From contig CM060732.1 in NCBI GenBank assembly GCA_030704615.1, forward strand, positions 73,017,053 through 73,081,052: a stretch of DNA of 64,000 nt, read 5' to 3'. The translations under genes were made by a program, and so were the position numbers. The stretch comes from Takakia lepidozioides. Lineage: Eukaryota > Streptophyta > Takakiopsida > Takakiales > Takakiaceae. Positions 9,487 to 20,470 of the stretch are shown here, one piece after another. Under the pieces are notes generated by a model. That model was not told where the DNA came from and searched no databases. It was given only the letters and a program-made list of their open reading frames with translations. How positions within the stretch are numbered: position 1 is the first letter of the stretch; the number at the start of each line of letters is the position of its first letter.

Positions 9487-11171
9487 TTGGCATCACAAAA
9501 ATCGCCAGGACTGGATGGTCTCCCAATTGAACTTTTTAAAGCACTTTGGCATACAATTGGGGAGGACTTCCTCCATATGGCTAATGATATTATGGTAAAA
9601 CAGATAATGCCCTTGCAGATGGCGGAAGGTCTCATTACTCTAGTCTTTAAGAAAGGAGATAGAGAAGATATGGCCAACTACCGTCAAATCACTTTGCTAA
9701 ACTCAACTTACAAGATTATCGCAGAGACCCTGGCCTTGAGGTTGCAGCCTCTCTTGCCGAAAATTATTAGGAAGGAGCAGACTGGCTTTCTCAAAGATCG
9801 CATGATCTTAGACAACATCTTGCTGGCGCACGAGGCCCTTCACAGAGCAGAAATAAACAGCCAGCCACTGGCCTTCTTAATGCTTGATTTTGAAAAGGCC
9901 TTTGACTCCATTGATTGGACCTTTCTGTAGGGGCTATGGAGAGATCGGGGCTGGGAGGGCCTTTCCTGACATGGGTCCACATCCTCTTGCATGCAACATC
10001 CAGCAAGGTCATGGTTATGGCTCTGACTAAGTGCTTAGAATTCTGCCAGTTCAAGCTGCAATCGGTTCTGGAGGGAGCGCACACCATATCTGCTTACAAG
10101 GATGCCAAGAGAAATCTCTCCACGCTGTTACATGCCAAGGATCAATTCTCCAGAGTCAAAGCTAGAGTCAATTGGAGCCTTAAAGGGGAAAAGATGAATA
10201 GATATTTCTTTGTTAAGGCTACGCAGTGGCGAGCTGCCACAATGGTCCCAGCTTTGTGAGATGCAGATGGACATCGGGTAGATAAGCCAAAAATCATGGC
10301 AGAAGTGGCAGCCTCATATTTTCAAGCTTTGTTTCAAAAGCAAGATGATTTGCAGCAGAAACATGAAGCATCAGCGGCTTTGTTGCACCACATCCCCTGC
10401 TCGATCTCTCAACTGGACAAATCAAACCTGGCAGCCCCTCTGTCAGTGTATGAATTGGGGCTATATCGAAGCCCTTTCGCATTTCCAGATCGGTGCGGCA
10501 GGGTTGTCCCCTGGCACCCTTCCTCTTCCTCATAGCGGCAGACTCACTGGGTCACATGTTGCACTACAGGCAAGACATCATTGGCCTTCACTTGCCCACA
10601 CTGACCCCGAAAATGCTGAAACTCTCGATGTATGCAGATGACACTACTCTATTGCTGGACAACTCCACTAAGGCCAACGTTGACAAGGCACTCCAAATTC
10701 TCCACACCTTCTGCTTGGCTACAGGGCTCAAGGTCAATTGGAAAAAATCAATGGGCATTTTGTCCAAGCTGCATAATGAGGCAACGACAACCCACTGTCA
10801 GCCATGGGGGGCAGACATAGGACTTGGGTGGCTGCAAGAGGGCCGAACGCACAAGCTACTGGGACATCAAATAGGTCTGAACATGTCAAATCATGACCGC
10901 TTCAAGGATGTGTTTGCTAGGCTAAAAAAAAAACCTGGCGTTCTGGAGTGCTGCAATGCTCTCCATTGTGGGTAGAGCTTTAGTTGCTAACCAGGTTTTG
11001 GAGGCATCAATGTGGTTTTCTGCGGCAGTTTGGGACCCAGATGAGGCCATGGTCAAGGAAATTAAGGCGCTCATTCGTAATTTCATATGGGGAGCTACTT
11101 CTGCGGCCCCATCCAGAAGGGCTTTGCTCTCATGGGACCAGTTGTGCCAAAAGAAAAAAAAGGTGGACTAG
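9487..11171 (+). pseudogene. LINE ORF2 reverse transcriptase, broken and rearranged
   Basis: RT motifs are clear: KSPGLDGLPIELFK, NYRQITLLNSTYKIIA, DFEKAFDSIDW (about 9885-9920), QGCPLAPFLFLIAADSLGHML (about 10495) and the catalytic YADD (about 10630). The linker expected between endonuclease and RT (ALTKCLEFCQ to NLAAPLSVYEL, about 10010-10455) instead sits inside the RT, between motifs FEKAFDSIDW and QGCPLAPF. The homologous LINE at 61-64 kb has the expected order. Stops follow DSIDWTFL and other points. Confidence 0.8.
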
Positions 11172-11330
11172 GAATTATTGACCCCTCGGCGCAGTTTAAG
11201 GCACTGTTGGCAAAGTGGGTCCCAAGAGCCATCAAGCATAGAAACACTCCATGGAGCAAGCTCATACAACCCTACCTCATGGGATCGATCCCCACATCCT
11301 CAAGCCTATGGACTCAATCCTTGAGATGGA

Positions 11331-12755
11331 TTGTTCAATAAAAACAAAACTGTTTCCTTGGGCTCCAAACCATGGCAGTCCATATGGAGGGCCTGGCATG
11401 GCATGAGAGGCAATCTCACGCAGCGGATGCCTCTGACGCACCAGGAGTGTTTGAGACAGCCTGTTTTTGCTAATTATAACATGGATTCGGACATTCTTCT
11501 TTCGCAGGCCCCGCGGTGGGCTTTTTGGGAGCAGACAGGATTCACGCACATATCAAATATGCGCTGTCAGCATCAGTTCTTATCTAGGGCGCAAATCACC
11601 ACCATGTTTGGGCACAGAAGAGCTAAAACCTGGGACACCATTCTGGCAAATGTGCCTCAGTACATGGAACCTCTCCTCACTGATGCATTGGTCATAAAGA
11701 TACCCACTTGGATGGCCACCAGTCAACGGATCCAGACCCCTGTCATGTTGGTCACAGCTTGCCAAGGTGTTAGAGCAACAGGTCTGGGATTTTCTGCAGA
11801 TGGAGATGGTCTTCTTCAGTATCAAGAAAGAATGGAAGCAGATAAAGCTGACCTCTTTCACATCAGAGTTCTGGATAATCTGGGCAACCCAAACCCGCTG
11901 CCCCCGCAAGGTATGGAGACCCAATGGGTGAGACAAGAAAACCTCGCCTGGTTTTTGAGCTGCCCACTAGTGGACCTACAATTCAATCCCGGGGAGTGGA
12001 GATGGATGGATAAGAAAAAGACCCCTTTCTTTGCGTACTCTGTGAAAAAATGATACTCTCTCCTAAACCCCTCCCGCTTGTTTGAATTCAAGTGGAAAGC
12101 AAAATGGAACATCCCGGTGCTAGACCGCTTAGGTTGGGACAAAATCTGGAGAGACATCTGGAGAAAAGACAAACCAGCCAGGCTATCCGGTTTTCTATGG
12201 AAAATCGCGCATAGAATTCTTCCAGTCAGAAAACGCACCCATGAAGACAACCCTAACTGCTCTCTGTGCGGTTCTTCTCCTGAATCCATTGAACACTGCC
12301 TGATGTTTTGCAATCTGGCTGTTAGAGTCTGGCACTTGGTTCTTGGTTTCTACTCCCGCTGGAATAGCTTCCCCTCTCCCCCCCCACCTTCTCTGTTGCT
12401 TCTAAATTTCACCGTGGGTCAAGTGCAGACTATCTGCCCGGTTTGGGCTGCTCTTAGAGCGCTTACCTTGTGGAACTTATGGAAAACAAGATGTGCTTGG
12501 ATTTATGAGGGAAAACCCCCCAGGGGCAGATCGGTATTATTCAATACTTACCAAGATCAGATGTTGACTGAGGGGTGGAAGGCTTGGTTAACTGTCTGTG
12601 CAACTGTTTCCAGAACTTCGGAGCAGCGAGGGAGGAAATTGCTTCAAGACTTCCATGACACCTGGGGCAAAAGCAGCATGCTCGGCGCCGGTTTTTCCAA
12701 CTCTAAATTCACTTGGCAACATTCCATCCCCTCTCAATGGGAGGTCCCCTGGTGA
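11331..12755 (+). pseudogene. LINE ORF2 C-terminal region with zf-RVT finger, broken
   Basis: Two open stretches (11331-12053 and 12078-12755) separated by a short break continue ORF2. The second carries WRKDKPARLSGFLWKIAHRI and a zinc-finger pattern CSLCGSSPESIEHCLMFC (about 12258-12311). This is the zf-RVT module found at the end of many plant LINE ORF2 proteins, followed by a Trp-rich stretch. It is thought to help bind RNA or DNA during target-primed reverse transcription. Confidence 0.75.
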
Positions 12756-13199
12756 AGGTGATGAGGGAGATTGCAACTGGCGCCATAAACGTGCAAGAGC
12801 CCCCAAATTCCGCGCGCAGCTACAGTTCTAGAAGTCTAGCATCTGCATTCGCCTCTGCGATGGTTCCGAGATGCTTCACCCTCAAAATCTACTTCCATCG
12901 TCCCCAGGCATCCCCTGCTAGTTTCAAGTCTTTTTCAAGACTTAGCTCATTGCTTTTTCCTGACATTGTCTACTTCCCTTCAGTGAATCCTGCTTCTAAT
13001 CCCCCCCATCCCTACCACATCTCTCTCGCCCCCCCACACCACTCTCTCGACCCATCCTTCTCAAAGTCATCTCTTTGGGTTTCCTTGCTCCTTTCCCTTA
13101 GCATGTTCGCTTTGGTTCCGGGGAAGTTCCCTCTCAATAAGCCTCACGGCCCCCCCCCCCGGATGGTTATTTTTTCCACCCCTGTGTAACTCCTTCTTA

Positions 13200-13262
13200 T
13201 TTAATTTGATCAACAGGGCTTCTGTCCCTTTCCTTAAAAAATAAAAAATAAAAAAAATCTTG
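13200..13262 (+). other. LINE 3' hairpin and A-rich tail
   Basis: AGGG (13215-13218) pairs with CCCT (13226-13229) and is followed by an A/T-A run to 13257. The same hairpin-plus-A-run design recurs at 5038-5085 (minus), 30372-30431 (plus), 54214-54262 (minus) and about 54787-54849 (minus). Confidence 0.55.
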
Positions 13263-13406
13263 CAACTTTCTGTTTGCAGCTTAAGTCCTTGGCAGACATC
13301 TCTCTCTGTACAATATTGTCCCCCCTGACGGGCCTTTGGTGGTCGCCATAATCTTATTTTTTTGGCTTTCCACAAGGGACCTCTACTCTGTTGTCTAGTG
13401 TCAAAA

Positions 13407-13940
13407 CCAGTGTTGGACCAGTATATGGGGGTGAGACGTGGTATCAGCACGGGTAAGGGTATCGCAACAGGGTACCATATCAGGCGGGTACAAGCAATTT
13501 GCAGTACCTCGGGCAGAACATATTGGGGGCAATATAATAAAACGCTAATACCTGAGCTCCTACCAGACCAGCCTGGTATCGCAAAGAACGTAGCTTTGTC
13601 GATACAATACTATGTCTTCAGCCGTCACTTGCACCCTAGGTATGAATATGTTATCAATATGCTATTCAAAAATCTGCTTCGGCTCGGAGCAGTGACGTCT
13701 CATTTATCAGCCTGTATGGCTCTTGTAAGGTTATTATTTCCTTACCATCCCTATACCTCCTTGTTACTATAAATAAAGGCGCTGCTGAAGTGGTGAACTT
13801 CAGCAGTTGAAGTGTGGCATTCAAAAAACAAAACTGTCCAAATTGTACCTGCCATGGAGAATTTCTACCATGGAGCTGTAAAATTGATACCAGTATTGAT
13901 ATACCGGTATGAAATGTTTATGATACCGGTCCAACACTGG
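13407..13940. mobile_element. MITE-like element, family A, copy 1
   Basis: The ends are an inverted repeat: CCAGTGTTGGACCAGTAT on the left and ATACCGGTCCAACACTGG on the right. The 0.53-kb interior is rich in GGTATC/GATACC words and encodes nothing recognisable. A second member with the same ends is at 47637-48187. No clear target-site duplication is visible at this copy. Confidence 0.6.
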
Positions 13941-15046
13941 TCAATACGTTTGCCAGTGTGTGCGTAACCAAATGTGATGTTTGTCCTCATGAAACCGCAC
14001 AAAGAGATGGACCTGGTTCTTGCAAAGATTCAGGTTGTTTTTTGGCTCCTCTTCTGCATGTGCAAATGACTGCTGAGACCGCAGTCTACTTTGGGTCTTA
14101 TTTGTACCGTTCTACCTCTCGCTCTGATATGCTCACTAAATGCAAATCCAGTGCCACAAAGGCTTTGATGTAGAAAGTCTCCGCCTATACCATTTCATGT
14201 ATACATAAAGTTATATTGTTTCAAAGTTGAAGGAATCAGAATGCTTGTCCAGACCCTGACCCCTATGGCAAAAACATTGTTTGAGGGTTTTGTCAAATAA
14301 GGCCCTGGTTGAAGCATTTATGGGGTGCACGGTCACAGACACAGTGGCTGTGCTAAAACCTACTATTTGTCGGACAAAAATGTGTTTTATCTTCTCAGTG
14401 TGAAATCAATGATACTCTCACCCAGAGGTTCCACTCTCTGACCATTGAAGGGGCATTTTAAGCTCATAAAGTCGCTCTTAAATACACTGGTGGCCACAAG
14501 GCTACGACAAACATCTTATGAGTACATTATAAAATATACGGAATTAAGCAAGCAGTCCGTTACAACAAGGAAATCATCTAGATCATGGCTCTCCCAAGAA
14601 AGTTTGTGTTTGAGCCCCATTGAAGGCAGATTCACACGATGTGTAATTTGTAATCTTGTAATCTTGTCCTCATTTGAGAGTTGCTTGCAATCGTTATGTA
14701 ACAGCACCAGTTTTTGGGAGCTCATAACCTGACAGGCAAAGAATACAAAAACAATCTTATAAAGAATCCTCATTCAATTGTTGTAATCTTCACACCAAAA
14801 ATTCTTCATCCAGTTTGGATTGGGCAGAAAAGGGTTGTGATGGGAAGGTGAGGTTTAACTATATTTCGCACTTCATATTTGACCTTGCTCCCTTCCTCGG
14901 AGTCTTTGTTGCTCAATGGTTTTGCGAGTTCTCTCTTAGATCTTGCTCACTTCCTCGTGGTTTTGTTTCTCAAAAGTTTTGATATCAAGCTGCACTTATC
15001 AAGTTTGGGGGTACGTAGTCTTGTTTTGGTGGCAATGACAAATACT
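13941..15046. other. Intergenic, nothing recognised
   Basis: Only short, low-complexity open frames are present and none resembles a known family. The end of the stretch (about 14880-15046) may be 5' flank carried along with the GDSL copy that follows. Confidence 0.5.
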
Positions 15047-16140
15047 ATGCATCGTATTATACGAGGTGTGTGGTTGTTTTTAGTAATCTTAGCTTCAGCT
15101 TTCGATCCGGTCACATCAGTTTGTCCATCGGGTGACTCACGCTTTGATACTAGAAATGACCAATTAGCATTTCCATCAAATCAACAGTTACATTTGAATA
15201 GACCTTACGGAGAAACATTTTTTGGACATCCCGCAGGTCGATAAAGTTTTGAATGGGCGTATTGTGATTGATTGCGTCACTCATGCCTTTGGACTTCCTT
15301 TCGTCATCTCGATTCAAGCATATATAACGAACCGTACAAACTCCAATTTTTGACATGCATGGGATTAATTTTGCTTATGTTGGAGCTACTGCACGAAACA
15401 ATGAGTATTTGGTTCCATATCATCTCAAGCTTTACGTTGAACAATTTTTGGATTGCAAAACCAATGCAAAATCAAAATTGTCAAGCGAATCAACACCCAC
15501 TTCAAATAATTATAAGGATGATTATACATTATACATGCTCAGGGCAACGATTTTTCATATCAATATCTCCAACACATGGGACCTACAAATGTAATGAAAG
15601 ATATTGTGCCTCAATCGGTGGCTGCAATTTTAGCTGCTACAGAGAATTTATACAATACATGAGCTAGATTTTTTTTTTATCTATAACAATCATGCCGAAG
15701 GTTGCTCCACTATTTTCCTCTGAAATTGGGGCAATCCTGGGGTTTCAAGATATGAACACGGGTGTTGATTCCTTTCAATGAGGTTGTTTAAGCCTTACAA
15801 CGAGAGCTTGAAAAGTCTGATTCAAGATCTCCAACAACAACTTCCGGGAATTTCTATTCATTTCTATTCATTTCGGACATTATGACATCAACATGGACAT
15901 TATGAAGAGTCCAGAAAAAATATGGATCTCCGAAAGAAAATATATTCCAAACGGCTTGTGTGTAAGGACATCCATGCCATTCCAACTTGGATGCTATGTG
16001 TGGAAACATTAATGCAACAATAGGAAGGAAAATTATGGGTTTAGACGTATACAAATCTAGGGATCCCAACAACAGTCTATATATATCTGGGATGGAGTAC
16101 ACTTTACAGAGGCCTTCTACAAGATTATAGCAAAGTCGTT
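15047..16140 (+). pseudogene. GDSL esterase/lipase pseudogene, copy A (most complete)
   Basis: The reading begins MHRIIRGVWLFLVILASAF, a secretion-type signal peptide. Block I follows with the Gly-Asp-Ser of the family (SGDSRFDT), then RPYGETFFGHPAGR, GINFAYVGATAR and, after frameshifts, an ICxWDGVHFTEAFYK-like C-terminal block with the Asp and His of the catalytic triad (about 16090-16135). An early stop after GHPAGR (about 15241) and several frame changes destroy the gene. There is no sign of the introns seen in many plant GDSL genes, so it may be a retrocopy. Secreted GDSL enzymes hydrolyse esters in walls and cuticle. Confidence 0.75.
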
Positions 16141-16700
16141 GTTTGGAATATGGTTTCTTTTGGAAATCCATATTTTTCTAGATTTTTCACAATGTTCAGG
16201 TTGATGTCATAATATCCGAAATGGATAGAATGAATAGAAATTCTCGGAAACCGTTGTTGGAGGTCTTGAATCAGACTTTTCAAGCTCTCGTGGTAGGCTA
16301 AAACAACCTCATTGAAAGGAATCAAACCCCATGATTGCCCCAATTTGAGAGGAAAATAGTGGAGCAAACTTTGGCATGATTGTTGTAGATAAAAAAAATG
16401 TCTAGCTCCTGCATTATATAAATTCTCTATAGCAGCTTAAACTACAGCCACCGATTGATGCACAATATTTTTCATTACATCTGTAGGTCCCACGTGTCAG
16501 AGATACTGATATGAAAAATCGTTGCCCCCAACATATATAATATATAATCATTCTTATAAATTTCTGAAGTGCGTGTTGATTCACTTGACAATTTTGATTT
16601 TGCATTGGTTTTGAAATCCAAAAATTGTTCAATTGGAAGCTCGAGATGATATGAAACCAAATACTCATCGTTTCGTGCAGTAGCTCTAGCATAAGTTAAA
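16131..16700 (-). pseudogene. GDSL esterase fragment, copy B (inverted)
   Basis: On the minus strand this repeats the middle of copy A: ATARNDEYLVSYHLELPIEQ, the GGNDF region in a shifted frame, FNEVVLAYHESLKSLIQDLQ and EKYGFPKETIFQT. It starts where copy A ends, so the two copies meet tail to tail and form an imperfect palindrome. Frames change around the GxND block. Confidence 0.7.
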
Positions 16701-16702
16701 AC

Positions 16703-17112
16703 GGATCACATCCTCAATTCATGAGCATAATTTACAAATCACATTCGTTTGACAATATATTCACCCTTCAATTCGCATTCTGTCATGAAATTGGTGGGCG
16801 GGTCCAAATAGTCTCTTGTCATATGCACATCCACACCATTTCAACATGGATGCTAGTGTGGAAACATTAATGCAACAATGGGAGGGAAAATTATGGATTT
16901 AGATGTATACAAATCTAGGCCGGATCCCAACAACTACATTATATGGGATGGAGTACACTTTACATATGCCTTCTACATGATTAACAAAGTCGTTTTTGAC
17001 AAGAGACTATTTGGACCCGCCCACCAATTTCATGACAAAATGCGAATTGAACGATGAATATTTCGCCAAAAGAATGTGATTTGTATTATGCTCATGAATT
17101 GAGGATGTGACC
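16703..17112. repeat. Long hairpin: inverted arms of about 118 bp
   Basis: The left arm 16703-16821 and right arm 16997-17112 are reverse complements with few mismatches (both carry CACATCCTCAATTCATGAGC and GGTGGGCGGGTCCAAATAG). The arms derive from the 3' part of the GDSL gene and its flank. The 175-bp loop holds GDSL copy C. If transcribed it would form a long double-stranded RNA. Confidence 0.75.
16830..17010 (+). pseudogene. GDSL esterase fragment, copy C
   Basis: This is a short piece covering the C-terminal block (MGGKIMDLDVYKS, then WDGVHFTYAFYMI). It lies in the loop of the hairpin at 16703-17112. It matches 15985-16140 and 19050-19200. Confidence 0.65.
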
Positions 17113-17372
17113 AGTTTTTGTTTAGCTACGGTCAGAGACTAGGACCTGCCTCGTCTGATGGGGCAGGCGAGGCGTACCAGACCAGGGTACATAACGATGG
17201 GGTGGGGTAGGCTGCGCAGTACTAAAAACAATAACTGCTTCGCGAGACGTTGCATCATAATCCAAGATTCCAATATGTCTTCGGACGTTTCGCACGTTTT
17301 TATTGGATGGCTCAGCATCCTTAGTATACCATTGACCGCAAATCGGAATGAACATCGAAGGGGGTGCCTTAT
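17112..17372. repeat. Duplicated non-coding block, unit 1
   Basis: This segment (AACCTGCCTCGTCTGATGGG-like, then GCGAGACGTTGCATCATAAT) recurs at about 18117-18372 with roughly 85-90% identity by eye. Both units are followed by a GDSL fragment, so they were duplicated together. No function is recognised. Confidence 0.7.
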
Positions 17373-17383
17373 TCAAACAATGG

Positions 17384-17460
17384 AGCTATTGCACGAAACG
17401 ATGAGTATTTTGATTCCATATCATTTCGAGCTTCACGTTGAACAATTTTTGGATTTACCA
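17384..17460 (+). pseudogene. GDSL esterase fragment, copy D
   Basis: A 75-bp scrap matching the ATARNDEYFDSISF to VEQFLDF region of the other copies. It breaks into unrelated sequence at about 17460. Confidence 0.55.
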
Positions 17461-17900
17461 ATTTTCCTCGATCCTCATGCATAACAAACCCCGCCTTCTC
17501 CCACTTTGCGATTTCCTCAGCTGAACGATAGAATTCTACCCCTCTGCGAATACAAACCCTGTTGCTGCAAGTTCTGATTCTGAGTAGCATCTACTCCTGG
17601 CCGCAACACACAACCATACTTGATGTGCCCCTTGCTCTAGGTGCTGGGGTTGGCCCTATCATGGGCTTACTCTCACTCTCGTTGGACTCAAATTCTACAA
17701 CAATGCTACCGATATCTTCATTCCTTCCTTCGCTTTTGCTTGCCTCACTCACTTCCAAAAACTCTGCTCCCTCTTCTATTCATCTCCCTCTGCCTCCTTT
17801 CCTCCTCCTCCCGCTCCATCTCGCTCCTCCTCCTCCATCCTCCATATTGTCTAACTTAAATTCTACTCTGCTCAGTGACGTTGGGCTCAGTGACGTTGGG
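17461..17900. other. Unrecognised segment with pyrimidine-rich stretch
   Basis: A minus-strand frame (17369-17590) reads RRGVEFYRSAEEIAKWEKAG, which faintly recalls conserved nuclear-protein sequence, but it is too short to name. From about 17740 the plus strand is rich in CTC/TCC, and TCAGTGACGTTGGG is tandemly repeated near 17873-17901. Confidence 0.3.
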
Positions 17901-17904
17901 ATGT

Positions 17905-18075
17905 CCACTATTTTCCTCTCAAATTGGGGCAATCCTACGGTTGCAAAGATGAGCACGGGTGTTTGATTCATTTCAATGAGGTTGTCTTAGCCTACAACGA
18001 GAGCTTGAAAAATCTGATTCAAGATCTCCAGTAACAGCTTCCGGAAATTTGTATTCATTTGTATTCATTTCGGAT
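17905..18075 (+). pseudogene. GDSL esterase fragment, copy E
   Basis: It matches the block around FNEVVLAYNESLKNLIQDLQ of the other copies, with a stop after that motif. It includes a duplicated TTTGTATTCA at 18047-18068. Confidence 0.6.
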
Positions 18076-18116
18076 ATTTATGTGATTTGTATTACGCTCA
18101 TGAATTGAGGATGTGA

Positions 18117-18372
18117 CCAATTTTTGTTTAGCTTCATTATGGTCAGGACTAGAACCTGCCTCGTCTGATGGGGCAGATGAGGCGTACCACACCAGGGTAT
18201 ATAGCGATGGGGTGGGGTAGGTTGCGCAATACTCAAAAAAATAACTGCTTTGCGAGACGTTGCATCATAATCCAAGTTGATTCCAAAATGTCTTCGGACG
18301 TTTTGCACGTTTCTATTGGATGGCTCAGCATCCTTAGTATGCTGTTGACCGCAAATCAGAATGAATATTAAA
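18117..18372. repeat. Duplicated non-coding block, unit 2
   Basis: Second unit of the block at 17112-17372. Confidence 0.7.
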
Positions 18373-18419
18373 GGTATAATTAATATATATATTTCCAACA
18401 GGTAATACCTTATTCAAAC

Positions 18420-19260
18420 AATGAAGTTATTGCACGAAACGATGAGTATTTTGATTCCATGTCATTTCATTTCGAGCTTCAAGTTGAACAAGTTTTGGAT
18501 TTCAATACCAATGCAAAATCAAAATTGTCAAGCAAATCAACACACACTTTAGAAAATTATGAGAATGGATTATACATTATACATGTTGGGGGCAACGATT
18601 TTCCATATCAGTATCTCCGACACATGGGACCTACAATTATAAGAAAGATATCGTGCCTCAATCGGTGGCTGCAGTTTAAGCTGCTACAAAGAATTTATAT
18701 AATGTAAGAGCTAGACATTTTTTTATCTACAACAATCATGCCGAAAGTTGCTCCACTATTTGTATGTCAAATTGGGGTTGCAAGAGATGAGCACGTGGTG
18801 TTTGATTCCTTTCAATGAGGTTGTTTTAGCCTACAACGACAAATCTGATTCAAGATTTTCAACTACAACTTCTGGAAATTTGTATTCATTTGTATTCATT
18901 TCGGATATATTACACTAAGGCTGACTTTCGTCGCTACTCGACGGGTGGTGGACATTGTGAAGTATCCAGAAAAAATAAGGATTTCCAAAAGAAAACATAT
19001 TCCAAACGGCTTGTGGATATGGACATCCATACAATTTCAACTTGGATGCTAGTGTGGAAACATTAATGCAACAATGGGAGGGAAAGTTATGGGTTTAGAC
19101 GTATACAAATCTAGGGATCCCAACACCTATATTATCTGGGATGGAATACACTTTAAAGAGGACTTCTACAAGATTACAGCAAAGTCGTTTTTGACATGAG
19201 ACTATTTGGACTCACCCACCAATTGAACGATGAATATTTTGCCAAAAGAATGTGATTTGT
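18420..19260 (+). pseudogene. GDSL esterase fragment, copy F
   Basis: It starts at the ATARNDEYFDS region and is the copy with the best-preserved block III: HVGGNDFPYQYLRHMGPT (about 18583-18635), the Gly-Asn-Asp of SGNH hydrolases. It continues through FNEVVLAYN to WDGIHFK (about 19140). An unrelated 45-bp stretch interrupts it near 18910-18955, and frames are broken. Confidence 0.65.
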
Positions 19261-19984
19261 ATTACGCATGGATCAATTTTTGTCCCAAGATATATGAATA
19301 AAATTTTATAATGTATTGTGATATAGTTAGTTGTAGAGGCTTAGTATGTCAATAATCATGGGTTGGGTCCTCCTGATCTGTTTGTGGTGGGATTGGCAAT
19401 TTGGAACAAGAAAACAATTGATATTATGGACTTATAGACAACCAACATTCTCTCTTTTTCTTTAGGTTCATGTACTAATTATTAAAGTACACAAAAATAG
19501 ATCTAGATGTGTGGAAACATTGATCTCATGATTGGCAAGTGAGCCCACCTCTTCTTGCACATACTGCCCCAAACATCAAATATATCACTGATTCAACCAC
19601 CACATCCGCACCACAGAGATAAACTGGGTACTCAGTATAATGATAAAATCAGATATCACATGTAGTATTATTTACATACATCTAGAAACAAATGACCGTA
19701 CACCAAATGCCCTTCACAACCTTTTAAGGTCCCAATCAATATATGAATCGAGACGTTTGTTTGTTTGTAGCGTCGTTGAGGTCTCCCAAACCTACTTGGT
19801 GCCGTTGGAAAGCCTCGACGAGGAGGGGTGCACCGGCTTGGTCTTACGAATTTTGGACGAGCGGATGTCGAATTTCAAGTACTTTGGGCAGTTAGAAATT
19901 CACGAAAAATAGCAAAGTGGGCATTCCTGGACAATGGTTGGAGCCTCGACATGAGGATATCAAGGAAAAGGTCTCCGGTTCAAA
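19261..19984. other. Intergenic, nothing recognised
   Basis: One 90-codon frame (19640-19912) has no recognisable similarity, and its composition gives no reason to believe it is coding. Confidence 0.4.
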
Positions 19985-20470
19985 TCTGGTCGTAGGCTCT
20001 GTGGAAAAATAGTGATTAGACTTAGATGACTTAGATGACATTGGACACTGGGGCACATGTTACCCTACGGGTCACATTTGGGCCTCATAGGAGATTGCAC
20101 TTGGACTTAGATTTTAATTCTTCACACACGGGCCAACGGCATAGGCTACACTAGAGGTCACACTTGGGCCTCAACATAGGAGACACATTGGATACAGAAG
20201 AAATTGCACTTGGTCTTAGATTTTCAATTCTCTGCACATGGGCCAAAGGTATAGGCTATCCTAGAGGTTACACTTGGGCCTCGACATAGGAGACGGCACT
20301 GGGATACATAGAAGATCTTACACTTTGACTTAGATAACACTTGACACTTGGGCCCCCACCACATGCTATCCTAGAGGTCGCATTTGGGGGGAGTCGCACT
20401 TGGATGCAGAGAGGATTGCACTTGGACTTAGATGACATTGGACACTTGGGCCTACGGCACATGCCACCCT
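19985..20470. repeat. Degenerate minisatellite
   Basis: Imperfect units of about 80-110 bp built from CACTTGGACTTAGAT, ACACTTGGGCCTC and ATAGGAGAC words repeat about five times. No gene is seen. Confidence 0.7.

Larger units (their letters stand above)
5358..13262 (+). mobile_element. L1-type LINE, nearly full length, decayed
   Basis: This non-LTR retrotransposon contains, in order, a 0.93-kb 5' leader and ORF1 with a DUF4283-like region and CCHC zinc knuckle (6287-7177). A long second open frame (7185-8324), an APE-type endonuclease (from 8541), reverse transcriptase (9487-11171) and a C-terminal zf-RVT finger (12078-12400) follow. A 0.5-kb 3' UTR ends in a hairpin plus A-rich tail (13215-13256). 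The 9-mer CAACTTTCT flanks both sides (5349-5357 and 13263-13271), a plausible target-site duplication. Frameshifts, stops and an internal segment swap in the RT region show it cannot move by itself. A relative lies at 61191-64000. Confidence 0.85.
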
